Of a stretch of 64,000 nucleotides of DNA, positions 25,577-35,429 are shown one piece after another. Each line of letters opens with the position of its first letter. The stretch's first letter is position 1. The position numbers were made by a program, and so were the translations under genes. Location of the stretch: contig NZ_SZVO01000002.1 in NCBI RefSeq assembly GCF_005280585.1, forward strand, positions 750,142-814,141, read 5' to 3'. Source of the DNA: Dyadobacter frigoris. GTDB taxonomy: Bacteria > Bacteroidota > Bacteroidia > Cytophagales > Spirosomataceae. Under the pieces are notes generated by a model, which ran no database searches, was not told the origin of the DNA, and was given only the letters and a program-made list of their open reading frames with translations.

Positions 25577-25785
25577 CGTTATGAACACTTCTATCTTCCA
25601 CATGCGAAGAAAGATAATACACTGGGCCACCAGTGTATCACTTCGTCACCATTCACCCGAAATTAAATCGGTTTCTTTATATCCGGCAGCGGGTAAGCTC
25701 AGGCTCACGTCATTTGATCATTTCTTTCAGATAATCCATCAAAGTCAACTGGTCCAAGTCCCTTAAACCTCCTAATATAGAAACC

Positions 25786-28700
25786 ATGAAATCTTTTTTA
25801 AATTCAACCGCTTTCGCGAGAAGCAGGGCTTATGCCTGCTTTTTTGCCGTTTTACTAGGGTTTACCTCTGTAATGCTGTCAATAGATGCCATTGCACAAG
25901 CAAGCAGCGCAACTTGTAATACTTTCATGCCGATTACAAGCTCCGCATTTAACAGTTTGACTGTGACATCCAGTCAGACAGGTATAATTGTACAATCAGA
26001 CCAATTTTCGAATAAAGGCAACATTACTGATGCCGATCTCACCAATTCGTCGCATTTTGGTTTTATAATTGGGGGATCCGCCTGGATACAGGTAAAAGAC
26101 AATAACGCGACTACAACCAACGTGTACCCAATCGGCTCATTTGCAGGATTTGCAGTGAACGAGGGAGCATTGTCATCCATATTAGGGACAGCTACAATAA
26201 CCACTTATCTTGGTAATACTGAGCAGGATAGTAAATCAGGTACCGATCTTCTTTCCGGCGGGATAACTACCGGAATTTCAAAATTAGGATTTTACACAAC
26301 TAAAACTTTTGACCGGATACGGTTTTCCTATGATGGTCTAATACTTGGTTCAGTAGACGTTTACTATCCAATAGTTGAAAAGTTGTGTGCAGCTACATCT
26401 ACTGCACTGGTATGCAACACACCTACATCTTTGGCCGCGCCAGCTTTTCCAGCAATTATTAATGCTGCGAATACCGGAGTATCAGGAATATCTATTGGAT
26501 CTGTAAATAATGCAATCAATGCAGTAGACAACGATCCAGCTTCTTATGCTGAGTTAGCATTTTTACTAAGTGTTGGTGGAAATGCAAGCCTTTCGGTGGC
26601 AGATCCCAAAACAAATTACCCTGCCGGAACTTATGCTGGTTTTGATATTCAAAATACTGCTTTGCTTCAGGCAAATGTATTGGGCGGGTTGACCATTTCA
26701 ACATATAAGGACGGGAATACTACTGCTGAAGAAAGTTTCTCGGGGAATGGTTTAATATCACTTTCTACTTCTCTTCTTGGATCAAATACACGTCAAAAGA
26801 TTGGTTTTATAACAACAAAAGAATTTGACGAAGTAAAAATTACGCTGACACTTACTGGTGCAAGTCTTGGAACAACAAGAATTTACGGCGCCGTATTTGA
26901 AACATTCTGCGCAGGCCCGACACTGGTTTGTAATACACCAACACATTTGACAAGCGGATTCGGGAATTATCCCGTTGTCATTAACGGACCTAATACCGGG
27001 ATATCAGGAATTTCAGTTGGATCTGTAAATAATTCAGAAAATGCAATTGATACCGATCCGGCCACTTATGCCGAAATTGCCTTAACGGTTGGTGTAGGCG
27101 GTTCAGGAAGTATTTCTATTAAGGATGCCGTAACCACTTACCCAGCCGGTACATTCGCCGGATTTGATATCAACAGCCCCGCCTTAGCTGGTCTTTCTGT
27201 ACTTGGCGGGTTGCGTATTTCTACTTATCTTAACGGTGTCCCAACCGGCGATTTCTTTGAAAATGGAAGTACTGCCGGAGCTTCTGTTCCTTTGTTAAGC
27301 GGAACAGGCAGACAGGTTGTTGGATTCCTCACTTCACTGCCTTTCAATGAAGTTCAATTGACAGTTAGCCAAACAGTTGGTGTAAACCTTGGAACTACTC
27401 AGGTTTTCGGGGCAGTCTTCACAAGATTCTGCGTTGCAGATCAGCTTGTTTGTAATACATTGACGAGCGTAACGAATCCCGGTTTTCCTGTTTTTGTTGA
27501 TGGAAAAAATACAGGTATTACTTCTATTGCCTGCGTTGCATGTACGGTTAATAATCCTGAAAATGTTATTGACAGTGATCCTACCAATGCTGCGACGATT
27601 ATTATGGCTGTCGGTGCCGCTAGTTCGGGAAGTTTTGCCGTAGCTAATGCTTTGGAAACTTACGCTGCTACATCTTTTGCAGGTTTTGATGTTGAAACAA
27701 CAACGTTATTGTCAGCAGGAGCATTAAGCAATGCCACGATTTCACTTTACAACAATGGTGCACTGGTTCAAACTGGAACCGGAGATGCCCTGATCGTTGG
27801 CGCTGCCTCCTCTTTGCTAACCGGTACAAGCCGCCAGATCGTAGGACTTGTTGCAACGGTGCCTTATGATGAAGTCAAAATCTCTTTCAATCAGCTGGCA
27901 GGTGCGAATCTTGGTAATATAAAAATCTACGGTGCCATTTTTGATAAGTTGTGCCAGGGAACAATTGCTTGTAATAACAGCTTCCTTCTTACACAGCCCG
28001 ATTTTCCGGTAGTAATTAATTCTGCCAGAACAGGTGTTGCAGGTGCAGTTTGTGCTTTATGTAATGTACAAGATGCTTGGAATGTTATCTCTGCGTCAAA
28101 AACTGATTTTGCACAAGTTTCAGTGGTTGCAAATGTTGGTGCCAGTGCTTCAATTTCTGTTGTCGACCCGATTTCTACTTATCCGGCAGGAACCACAGCC
28201 GGCTTTACGATCAGAAACGTAAACAACCTTGTTGAGCTGGATCTTCTTAACTCCATTACGGTTCAAACCTATAACGATGGCGTGTTGCAGGAAACAAAGG
28301 CGGGCAGCGCTCTGCTTAACCTTAACCTGCTCAATATTGTAACGGTTGGAACAGGTGCTGTAATCAACCCGAGCTTTGTTACCACAAAACCATTTGATGA
28401 AATCAGAATAAGTTTTGCAGCATTGGCAAGTGTCATCAATGTTGTAAATGTTTACGGAGCATTTGTTGATACAAGAGGTACTATAAGCGGTGGCGCACTA
28501 AGTTGTAATGTTGTCAGAAACCCTGACTTCAACGTAACTCAGATCAATGTACCGGTTCCTGGTAACGTAAGCACAAATGATAAAGTACCAACAGGAACAA
28601 CTTACGGACCAACAGCAACTGCTGATGCCGGTAATCCTGCAGGAGCAATCTTTACCTTGAATCCTGACGGAACATATACGTTTACTCCTATTGCGGTTGG

Positions 28701-30711
28701 TGTTTACACATATCAGGTTCCGGTTTGTGTTCCTGATCTTGGCTGTACGTCTGTTCCTTTGGTTATTACCGTAACTGATCCTACCAAAACGACAAACAAA
28801 CCAGTTGCTAACACGGATATCGCTGCTGTAACCGGTGACCCTACGACTCCGGCTTCAGTTACAATTAATGTGAAAGCAAATGACGGTCCGGGAAATACAG
28901 GCGGAACACTTGGTGATCCGACACCTACTACGCCAGCGCATGGAACGGTTTCAGTGGTTGGAGGAAATGTTGTTTACACACCAACTGCCGGTTATTATGG
29001 AGAGGATATGTTTACATACACGGTATGCGAAACGCCTGGCCTCAATCTTTGTGCAACTGCCACAGTGTATGTTACAGTAAAACAGCCAGGTGCAACAAAT
29101 ACAACTTCTGCTGCCGACGATTACGTGAGTACTGCTGCGGGAATTACTGCAACTGGAAACGTTTCAACAAATGATACAGATCCGGAAGGAAATACGCATA
29201 CCGTAACGCCGCAAAGTATTACCAATGCAAAAGGCGTCTTTACTTTGCTGGCTGACGGAAGCTTCACCTTCGTCCCTGCATCTGGCGCCACCGGCCCGGT
29301 TGACTTTATTTACACCACTTGTGATAACGGAACACCTTCGGCTTGTGCTACTGCTACGCTGCATGTTTTAGTGAAAACACCAGTGCTTGATACAAATCCC
29401 GATTTTGCAGTAACCAATCCAGGTATCCCTGCCGTAGGAAATGTTAGTACAAATGATAATGTACCAACAGGCACTACTTATGGAACACCGGTTGCGGATG
29501 CAGGAAATCCAAATACTAATATTCCAACTGTAAACAGCGATGGTACTTATACTTTCACATCGCCATTACCCGGAACATACAAATTCGAAGTGCCGGTTTG
29601 CCCGCAAGGACAGACAACAGGCTGTGGAACGGAAACCCTTACCATAACTGTACTTGATCCAAACGTAAATACCAATCCACCGGTTGTTAATCCTGATGTT
29701 GCATCTGTAAAAGGTAGTGATACAACACCTACACCCGTTACCATTAATATTAAGGCTAACGACGGTCCTGGTAATTTGGGAGGAACACTTGGAACGCCAA
29801 CGATTCCAACACAACCTGCACATGGTACTGCATCCATTGATGGAAGTGGAAATATGGTTTACACTCCAGCGGCTGGTTTCTATGGTGAGGATATCGTGAC
29901 TTACAATCTTTGCGAATCTCCTTCCGGCATATGCAGAAGCACAAATGTGGTGATCACGGTACTTACGCCTAATGCACCTAATTCTCTGATTGCTTCGGAT
30001 GATTATGCGAGTACGCCTTTAAACACAACTTTGACAGTATCTGCCGCGAACGGAGTTTTAGCAAATGATAAAGATCCTGATGGAAATACTTTGACAGCTA
30101 CTGCTCAAAATACGACCATTGCGAATGTTGGAACATTAGTACTGGCACAAGACGGAAGCTATACTTTTACTCCAGTAAATGGTTACACAGGTCCTGCCAC
30201 CTTTATATACGAAGTTTGTGATGGTGTATCGGGCTGTAAAACTGCAACACTTCATATTTTGGTAAGAGCGGTGCCTGATTTGGTAACAATATTAACGGCA
30301 TCTCCATTATCAACAACTGGTGAAACTAGTGTAAGTGTAGTGGCGGATATCTATAATGTACCGCAGGTTAGCGCTATTACTAATGGAAGTGTGATAACGG
30401 TTTATGTTGCCAAAAACCAACTTATCAACTTAACATTCAGTGCAACAGCAATATCTGTTGGAGGAAAAGCGGTTCAAAATAGCGTTTGGACATTCGATGG
30501 CAGTTCTAATTCATCTTTCTACATACTAAAAACGTCGGCTGTTATTGGAGATTCAGACCTAAGATCTTTTGGACTACAAGGTACAATTACTCCTGGCTCT
30601 TCTTCCGGCGTGCTTAATATTACTTCCTTCATTGACTCAGGAAGTGGTGGTGAAATCAATGACTTAAATAATAGTGATTCTGAGTCAATTGTTTTTTTTA
30701 AAAATCTATAA
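25786..30711 (+). CDS. Giant repeat-rich secreted surface protein (Ig/cadherin-like)
   Basis: A 1641-residue secreted protein with signal peptide ending near SIDAIAQA. It has two repeat classes. Five N-terminal units of about 172 residues start near residues 43, 209, 381, 555 and 728, each opening with Cys-Asn and carrying TYPAGTxAGFDI and TTKxFDEVKI-like segments. From about 906 to 1500 come tandem Ig- or cadherin-like units (NVSTNDKVPTGTTYG, VTINVKANDGPGNTGG, YGEDMFTYTVCE). The final 130 residues lack a T9SS sorting domain, ending SIVFFKNL. Probably a cell-surface adhesin or matrix protein. The next gene, 18 bp on, carries a sorting domain, so they may form one system. Confidence 0.85.
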   Translation: MKSFLNSTAFARSRAYACFFAVLLGFTSVMLSIDAIAQASSATCNTFMPITSSAFNSLTVTSSQTGIIVQSDQFSNKGNITDADLTNSSHFGFIIGGSAWIQVKDNNATTTNVYPIGSFAGFAVNEGALSSILGTATITTYLGNTEQDSKSGTDLLSGGITTGISKLGFYTTKTFDRIRFSYDGLILGSVDVYYPIVEKLCAATSTALVCNTPTSLAAPAFPAIINAANTGVSGISIGSVNNAINAVDNDPASYAELAFLLSVGGNASLSVADPKTNYPAGTYAGFDIQNTALLQANVLGGLTISTYKDGNTTAEESFSGNGLISLSTSLLGSNTRQKIGFITTKEFDEVKITLTLTGASLGTTRIYGAVFETFCAGPTLVCNTPTHLTSGFGNYPVVINGPNTGISGISVGSVNNSENAIDTDPATYAEIALTVGVGGSGSISIKDAVTTYPAGTFAGFDINSPALAGLSVLGGLRISTYLNGVPTGDFFENGSTAGASVPLLSGTGRQVVGFLTSLPFNEVQLTVSQTVGVNLGTTQVFGAVFTRFCVADQLVCNTLTSVTNPGFPVFVDGKNTGITSIACVACTVNNPENVIDSDPTNAATIIMAVGAASSGSFAVANALETYAATSFAGFDVETTTLLSAGALSNATISLYNNGALVQTGTGDALIVGAASSLLTGTSRQIVGLVATVPYDEVKISFNQLAGANLGNIKIYGAIFDKLCQGTIACNNSFLLTQPDFPVVINSARTGVAGAVCALCNVQDAWNVISASKTDFAQVSVVANVGASASISVVDPISTYPAGTTAGFTIRNVNNLVELDLLNSITVQTYNDGVLQETKAGSALLNLNLLNIVTVGTGAVINPSFVTTKPFDEIRISFAALASVINVVNVYGAFVDTRGTISGGALSCNVVRNPDFNVTQINVPVPGNVSTNDKVPTGTTYGPTATADAGNPAGAIFTLNPDGTYTFTPIAVGVYTYQVPVCVPDLGCTSVPLVITVTDPTKTTNKPVANTDIAAVTGDPTTPASVTINVKANDGPGNTGGTLGDPTPTTPAHGTVSVVGGNVVYTPTAGYYGEDMFTYTVCETPGLNLCATATVYVTVKQPGATNTTSAADDYVSTAAGITATGNVSTNDTDPEGNTHTVTPQSITNAKGVFTLLADGSFTFVPASGATGPVDFIYTTCDNGTPSACATATLHVLVKTPVLDTNPDFAVTNPGIPAVGNVSTNDNVPTGTTYGTPVADAGNPNTNIPTVNSDGTYTFTSPLPGTYKFEVPVCPQGQTTGCGTETLTITVLDPNVNTNPPVVNPDVASVKGSDTTPTPVTINIKANDGPGNLGGTLGTPTIPTQPAHGTASIDGSGNMVYTPAAGFYGEDIVTYNLCESPSGICRSTNVVITVLTPNAPNSLIASDDYASTPLNTTLTVSAANGVLANDKDPDGNTLTATAQNTTIANVGTLVLAQDGSYTFTPVNGYTGPATFIYEVCDGVSGCKTATLHILVRAVPDLVTILTASPLSTTGETSVSVVADIYNVPQVSAITNGSVITVYVAKNQLINLTFSATAISVGGKAVQNSVWTFDGSSNSSFYILKTSAVIGDSDLRSFGLQGTITPGSSSGVLNITSFIDSGSGGEINDLNNSDSESIVFFKNL

Positions 30712-30729
30712 TTTAAATCATTTCTGACT

Positions 30730-31752
30730 ATGAGAACGAAGTTAACAGCACTTATCATTTTGATTTGTACGGCACTGAGCGCCTCACTTTTTGCTCAGCA
30801 AAATCCGGCCGTAACAAATCCTACGGTTACTCCCAGCCCAGCGGTTGTTGGCAGCACTGCAACCTTTTCATTTAATATCGGGACAGCCGGTTTATCAATT
30901 CCTGGCACAGGTCCTACGCAACGGATGGGATTTACATTAGGACTAAGTAGCGGAGTGGTACCTACAAACGTTGATGGCGTATCATCAGTGTCTGGAGAAA
31001 TCCTTACTTATTTCGATATAACGTATGACGCAGGCACCAAGACTTACACTGGTCTCCAAAAGTTAAATGTAGCTATTCCTACTTCAACACTTGCTTTGAT
31101 CAGTGTTGCTGTGACAGCAGTTGCTACACCTATTTCAGCCAACGTTAACATTCAGCCAAACGCTATTGCTCAGTCGCAGAGTCAGCCCACTTCTGACGAC
31201 AATGCCTCAATCCAAACCGCCCTCCCAGTCACCCTAACCTCCTTCACCGCCACAAAAGAGGGCTCAATCGCTCAATTGAAATGGACAACGACGGCGGAGA
31301 CTAACAGTGACCGTTTTGAAATCGAAAGAAGCCAAAATGGCAAAAACTGGGATTTGATCGGAACACAGAAATCCAATGGCGAAAGTACTACGCTAAAAAA
31401 TTACACTTTTTCAGATGCCAAACCGCTGAACGGAGAAAACCTGTACCGTCTGAAAATGATTGATAGGGATGCGACTTTTGCTTACAGCAGAATCCAGTCT
31501 TTGACCTTTGCATCAGATCTTGCAACCTCTTTCTATCCTAATCCGGTTGCTGAAAAACTGATCATTAAAACAGATGATTTCAGCCTGGTGAAAAACGTCA
31601 AAATCTTTGATGCAAATGGTAGAACTGTATATCAATCGTCCGCTACGCCTAGCAGCGAAATCAACGTTCAAAACCTCTCGGCAGGTCTCTACATTGTTCA
31701 AATGGTAAGCAAAAGCGGAGCTGTGATTTCCCACAAAGTTATCAAACAATAA
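30730..31752 (+). CDS. T9SS-sorted surface protein
   Basis: A 340-residue secreted protein. A signal peptide (ending SLFAQ) is followed by a beta-rich region of about 130 residues (TVTPSPAVVGSTATFSFNIG). An FN3-like segment comes next (VTLTSFTATKEGSIAQLKWT, FEIERSQNGKNWDLIG), and then a type A T9SS C-terminal sorting domain (FYPNPVAEKLIIKT, LSAGLYIVQMVSKSG, ending KVIKQ). It is therefore exported through the Por secretion system and attached to the surface. It probably shares a transcript with the giant protein 18 bp upstream and ends at a strong terminator. It may anchor or present that protein, by position only. Confidence 0.88.
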   Translation: MRTKLTALIILICTALSASLFAQQNPAVTNPTVTPSPAVVGSTATFSFNIGTAGLSIPGTGPTQRMGFTLGLSSGVVPTNVDGVSSVSGEILTYFDITYDAGTKTYTGLQKLNVAIPTSTLALISVAVTAVATPISANVNIQPNAIAQSQSQPTSDDNASIQTALPVTLTSFTATKEGSIAQLKWTTTAETNSDRFEIERSQNGKNWDLIGTQKSNGESTTLKNYTFSDAKPLNGENLYRLKMIDRDATFAYSRIQSLTFASDLATSFYPNPVAEKLIIKTDDFSLVKNVKIFDANGRTVYQSSATPSSEINVQNLSAGLYIVQMVSKSGAVISHKVIKQ

Positions 31753-31779
31753 ACTACGGAAGAACAATTTAATGAATGC

Positions 31780-31812
31780 AAAAAGCCTCTGGATTTATTC
31801 CAGAGGCTTTTT
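31780..31812 (+). terminator. Intrinsic terminator after surface-protein pair
   Basis: 13-bp perfect arms AAAAAGCCTCTGG and complement around ATTTATT, with a T-run. Confidence 0.9.
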
Positions 31813-31971
31813 TGTGTGCAGTAGTAACTGCTGATCACAAAATAGAAACATGATAAATAGTAAATTAATTATACCTTTTTCACTATGGATTGATCTAAAG
31901 ACAAATTACAGGCGTAGGTTTTTCAAATAATCTTTTCGACGGGCGAAAGGAAATCGTAACCTTTAATTGCT

Positions 31972-32700
31972 ATGATCAAAAATAAAATTTCACCAAATGA
32001 TTCTGAAAAGGACGGCCAGAAATCAGTTCTGAACAGACGACTATTCTTGCGTTCAGCAGGTGTTGCAACGGCAGTTGGCACACTTGCAATCGGAGCTTGT
32101 AAAAATGACGATGATGACACGATCACTCCCGTTGACGGAACTACTGTTGATTTAGGTTCAGGTGATGTAGGAATTCTTAACTACGCTTACGCTCTTGAAC
32201 AATTGGAAGCCGCATTTTACGAACAAGTTGTAAAAACTCCATATACAGGAATCACTGCTGCGGAGACTACCATTTTAACAGATATCCGCGATCACGAAGT
32301 TATTCACAGAGAATTTTTCAAAGCCGCTCTTACAGCTGCCGCCCCTACACAGATTATCCCTGGACTTGAAGTAGATTTTTCAAAAATAGATTTCACAAGC
32401 CGCGCCGCAGTTCTTGGAGCAGCAAAACTTTTTGAAGATACCGGAGTTGCGGCCTATAACGGAGCTGGTAAATTTATTAAATCAGCAGATTATCTTCTTT
32501 TGGCTGGAAAAATTGTTTCGGTTGAAGCCCGTCATGCAGCTGCGATCAGCGATTTGCTAACACCAAAAACAGCCGATTTCGCAAGTGATACGCAGATCGA
32601 TTCAAATGGTTTAGACAAAGCGACTGCCTCGGCAACTATTCTTGCTGCTGTTCAGCCCTACGTAAAAACCAAGATCAGCGGAGCTAACTTACCTAAATAA
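31972..32700 (+). CDS. Tat-exported ferritin-like lipoprotein
   Basis: A 242-residue ferritin-like (Rds1/DUF4439-type) protein. A twin-arginine signal (NRRLFLRSAG) runs into the lipobox IGACK, so it is probably a folded-exported lipoprotein. The four-helix part has the helix EQLEAAFYEQVV, the pattern IRDHEVIHREFFKAAL, AKLFEDTGVAAYNGA and SVEARHAAAIS; the Glu and His residues are candidate metal ligands. Metal or oxidative-stress roles are inferred only. It forms an operon with a second ferritin-like gene 30 bp downstream. Confidence 0.85.
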   Translation: MIKNKISPNDSEKDGQKSVLNRRLFLRSAGVATAVGTLAIGACKNDDDDTITPVDGTTVDLGSGDVGILNYAYALEQLEAAFYEQVVKTPYTGITAAETTILTDIRDHEVIHREFFKAALTAAAPTQIIPGLEVDFSKIDFTSRAAVLGAAKLFEDTGVAAYNGAGKFIKSADYLLLAGKIVSVEARHAAAISDLLTPKTADFASDTQIDSNGLDKATASATILAAVQPYVKTKISGANLPK

Positions 32701-32730
32701 TTCCCCAACAGACTTCAACTTTTGACCGAT

Positions 32731-33516
32731 ATGGACATTTTCAAAATATTAGATGAAATTCAAAAAATAGATGGTGATGCAATGGGCCGCTTGGAACATG
32801 CTACACGCCGTCATTTTATGAGCAAAATTGGCAGCAAAATTGCAGCAGTAGCCGTTCCTACCGCTTTTGCTTCAATCGTTAACAAAGCTTATGCACAATC
32901 TGCCGGTGCAATTGATATCTTAAATTTTGCTTTGACACTTGAATATCTGGAAGATGGTTTTTACCAAACTGCAAATGCTGCGGCTGGTTTGATTCCTTCT
33001 ACTGACAAAGCAATTTTCACTCAAATTGGTAAACACGAAACACAGCACGTTGCTTTTCTTAAAGGAGCGTTAGGTGCAAAAGCAGTAGCCAAACCAACTT
33101 TTGATTTTACAGGAAAAGGTGCTTTCGCAACCGTTTTCACTGATTATAACACATTCCTTACCGTTTCACACGCTTTGGAAGATACCGGTGTAAGAGCATA
33201 CAAAGGCCAGGCCGGTGGTTTAATGGCCGATCCTGATTTGTTGCAATATGCTTTGCAGGTACATTCCGTTGAAGCAAGACATGCATCGATTGTCCGCAAA
33301 CTGCTCGGTGCTGCTACGGGTAACGCAGCAATAAAATCATGGATTACCAATGCAGCAGGCGCACCGGCAGCAGTATATGCAGGAGATGATAACAAAACCC
33401 AAGGTGGTGTTAACTTGACAGGACTTGCAGGAAAATCGGATGCTGCCATTACTGAGGCATTTGACGAACCACTTACAAAAGATCAGGTTCTTGCCATTGC
33501 AGGCCTTTTCTTATAA
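32731..33516 (+). CDS. Ferritin-like domain protein with Tat-like signal
   Basis: A 261-residue paralogue of the preceding gene. A cytoplasm-like N-terminal helix (DIFKILDEIQKIDGDA) precedes TRRHFMSKIGSK and a hydrophobic segment ending AYAQ, a late Tat-type signal. The ferritin-like core shows LEYLEDGFYQTA, IGKHETQHVAFLKGAL, HALEDTGVRAYKGQ and SVEARHASIVRKL, aligning with the partner. ATG 32731 is preferred to TTG 32722. Twin ferritin-like genes like this are common in Cytophagales; substrate or metal unknown. Confidence 0.83.
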   Translation: MDIFKILDEIQKIDGDAMGRLEHATRRHFMSKIGSKIAAVAVPTAFASIVNKAYAQSAGAIDILNFALTLEYLEDGFYQTANAAAGLIPSTDKAIFTQIGKHETQHVAFLKGALGAKAVAKPTFDFTGKGAFATVFTDYNTFLTVSHALEDTGVRAYKGQAGGLMADPDLLQYALQVHSVEARHASIVRKLLGAATGNAAIKSWITNAAGAPAAVYAGDDNKTQGGVNLTGLAGKSDAAITEAFDEPLTKDQVLAIAGLFL

Positions 33517-33625
33517 CATTTAAAAGTAATACGAAAACCCCATTCCTGTTGAACATATACATGCACGATTAGTGAGAGTGGAAGTTCAAAATCAGTGAAA
33601 CACGCTATTTTTCTTGAAACGTTAG

Positions 33626-33652
33626 AAGGCCGTCCTTAGGTAGGATGGCCTT
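33626..33652 (+). terminator. Intrinsic terminator of the ferritin-like operon
   Basis: Arms AAGGCCGTCCT and AGGATGGCCTT (one G-T pair) with a T-run. Confidence 0.88.
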
Positions 33653-33742
33653 TTTTTGAGTAAGTTTAAAGGTTTAATGACTTTTCCTGACGAGCTTTGT
33701 TTTAAATTGACCTTATAATTTTTATAGTTAGTATCCGATTCT

Positions 33743-34975
33743 ATGAAGTCATATTTTAACAGACGCGGTTTCCTGAAAAAAACCAGTCTTGCCGCCATAG
33801 CAACTACTTTGGGCAGTGAAATCGTTTTTGCCGACAAATTACCCAGAAAATACCTGCCCATTGCATTTGGAGAAAAAGATGCTTTAAAAGGCAAAAATAC
33901 AGATATGATCGTTCAGGGTGACAAACCCTGGAATGTGGAATCTCCACTTAATTTACTGGACGACCGGGTAACTCCGGTTGATAAAATGTTTATCCGGAAT
34001 AACGGACTGATTCCGGAAACCATTGACATTAAAGACTGGACTTTAACAATTGACGGAGAATCGGTTGCTGCTCCAAAAACTTACACTTTTGAAGAATTAA
34101 AAAAGAAATTCAAACATTATACTTACCAGCTTACATTGGAATGCGGTGGAAACGGGCGCTCCGGCTACTACCCAGCCGCATCAGGCAATCAATGGGGACA
34201 AGGCGCGGTGCACTGTGCAGAATGGACGGGCGTAAAATTGAAAGATATCTTAAAAGATGTTGGCATTAAAAGTGACGCTGTTTATATCGGCTATCACGGT
34301 AAGGATCTGCATTTGAGCCGGGATCCCAAAAAAGAAGCTATTTCAAGAGGGGTACCTATCGCAAAGGCCATGGAGGATGAAACTTTAATCGCCTGGCAAT
34401 TAAATGGAAAAGATATCCCTGAATTTCACGGTTATCCTTTACGTTTGGTGATCGGTGGATGGCCGGCCTCCGTTTCAGGGAAATGGCTGAGCCGGATTTC
34501 TGTTCGCAATAAAGTGCATGATGGTGCTAAAATGGAAGGGCATAGTTATAAAATGCCGAAAAATCCTGTCGCGCCCGGAACTGAACTTCCTACAACCGAT
34601 GAATTTTTCAGGATCATCGAATCCATGCCGGTTAAGTCAATCATTACTTTTCCAAAAACAGGAGCTGTCATTACGTCCGGGGAAATTTTACCGTTGCGAG
34701 GACATGCCTGGGCTGGTGATAAATCCGTTAAGAAAATAGAAGTTTCAATAGATTTTGGAGCTACCTGGCAAAGTTGTAAACTTGAAGCGCCAGTTAATCG
34801 CCTGGCCTGGCAGCATTGGAATACCAGTATTAAATTTCCTGTGAAAGGATATTATGAAGTATGGGTAAAAGCTACGGACGATGCCGGCGTTGCTCAACCC
34901 ATGGTAATTCCTTCCTGGAATCCGGGTGGCTATCTTAACAATGCCTGTGAAAGAATTGCTGTGAAAGTAGGCTAA
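33743..34975 (+). CDS. Sulfite-oxidase-like molybdopterin oxidoreductase, Tat-exported
   Basis: A 410-residue enzyme of the sulfite oxidase family. Tat signal NRRGFLKKTSLAA; the Mo-pterin domain holds the ligating Cys in LTLECGGNGRSGYYP, with further family segments VKLKDILKDVGIKSDAVYIG, LNGKDIPEFHGYPLRLVIGG and KWLSRISV. The C-terminal Ig-like dimerisation domain includes LRGHAWAGDKSVKKIEVSID and GYLNNACERIAVKV. It probably oxidises sulfite or a similar substrate in the periplasm. The following gene encodes a monohaem cytochrome 10 bp on, the natural electron acceptor, as in SorAB-type systems. Confidence 0.9.
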   Translation: MKSYFNRRGFLKKTSLAAIATTLGSEIVFADKLPRKYLPIAFGEKDALKGKNTDMIVQGDKPWNVESPLNLLDDRVTPVDKMFIRNNGLIPETIDIKDWTLTIDGESVAAPKTYTFEELKKKFKHYTYQLTLECGGNGRSGYYPAASGNQWGQGAVHCAEWTGVKLKDILKDVGIKSDAVYIGYHGKDLHLSRDPKKEAISRGVPIAKAMEDETLIAWQLNGKDIPEFHGYPLRLVIGGWPASVSGKWLSRISVRNKVHDGAKMEGHSYKMPKNPVAPGTELPTTDEFFRIIESMPVKSIITFPKTGAVITSGEILPLRGHAWAGDKSVKKIEVSIDFGATWQSCKLEAPVNRLAWQHWNTSIKFPVKGYYEVWVKATDDAGVAQPMVIPSWNPGGYLNNACERIAVKVG

Positions 34976-34985
34976 GCATCAGATT

Positions 34986-35429
34986 ATGAAAAATTCATCC
35001 AATCAAATAAAAATAACGTTTATCATTTTTCTCGTGTTGGGAATAACACTAAGCTCTTTTCGCAGAGAAGCGCAGAATTCTTATAATGTAAGTTTGAAGA
35101 AAAACATTAAGCCTCTTTCCCATGCTGCACTTTCAGATACAACAAAAAAAGATCCTGAAACAGGATTGATCGTAGATGAAAACTTGTACATGGTGAAAGC
35201 TCAGTGTACGGGTTGTCATTCTACAAAACTGATTATGGCGAATCATTTTACACGAGACGGATGGAAACAAAAGATTCGCTGGATGCAGGCGAATCATAAT
35301 TTGTGGGAATTGGGCGATACTGAAAAACAGGTACTGGATTATCTTGAAAAGAATTATGCACCGATTCAAATGGTTTCGCGCCGTGCTCCGCTGAAAGGTA
35401 TCCAGTGGTACGATTTAAAATTAAATTAG
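34986..35429 (+). CDS. Monohaem cytochrome c, probable partner of the molybdoenzyme
   Basis: A 147-residue exported protein with a signal anchor (IKITFIIFLVLGITLSSF) and one haem c site, CTGCH (Cys at about 77 and 80). Met candidates for the sixth ligand follow (MANHF, RWMQANHN). This length and pattern fit the small cytochromes that follow sulfite-oxidase-like genes. Its stop codon abuts the stop of the convergent Uma2 gene with no spacer and no visible terminator. Confidence 0.82.
   Translation: MKNSSNQIKITFIIFLVLGITLSSFRREAQNSYNVSLKKNIKPLSHAALSDTTKKDPETGLIVDENLYMVKAQCTGCHSTKLIMANHFTRDGWKQKIRWMQANHNLWELGDTEKQVLDYLEKNYAPIQMVSRRAPLKGIQWYDLKLN

Larger units (their letters stand above)
24090..25785. 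other. Long AT-rich spacer with no convincing gene
   Basis: About 1.7 kb. The first 850 bp are very AT-rich and without structure I can name. It also contains a 27-bp perfect hairpin (25167-25225), a short direct repeat (25304 and 25554) and an imperfect palindrome at 25486-25510. Open frames of 60-65 codons exist (24714-24896, 24970-25167 and 25581-25766), but none has a recognisable product. The right part should hold the promoter and leader of the giant surface-protein gene. Confidence 0.6.

Noticed and set aside
25617..25638. 9-bp inverted repeat ATACACTGG
   Set aside because: Short and without context; chance cannot be excluded in AT-rich sequence.
25581..25766. 61-codon ORF just before the giant surface gene
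   Set aside because: Composition unlike neighbouring proteins and no family features; more likely leader sequence.
25786..30711. Repeats at DNA level suggesting CRISPR or phase variation
   Set aside because: They are in-frame protein domain repeats with diverged codons; no short identical repeat-spacer pattern is present anywhere in the window.
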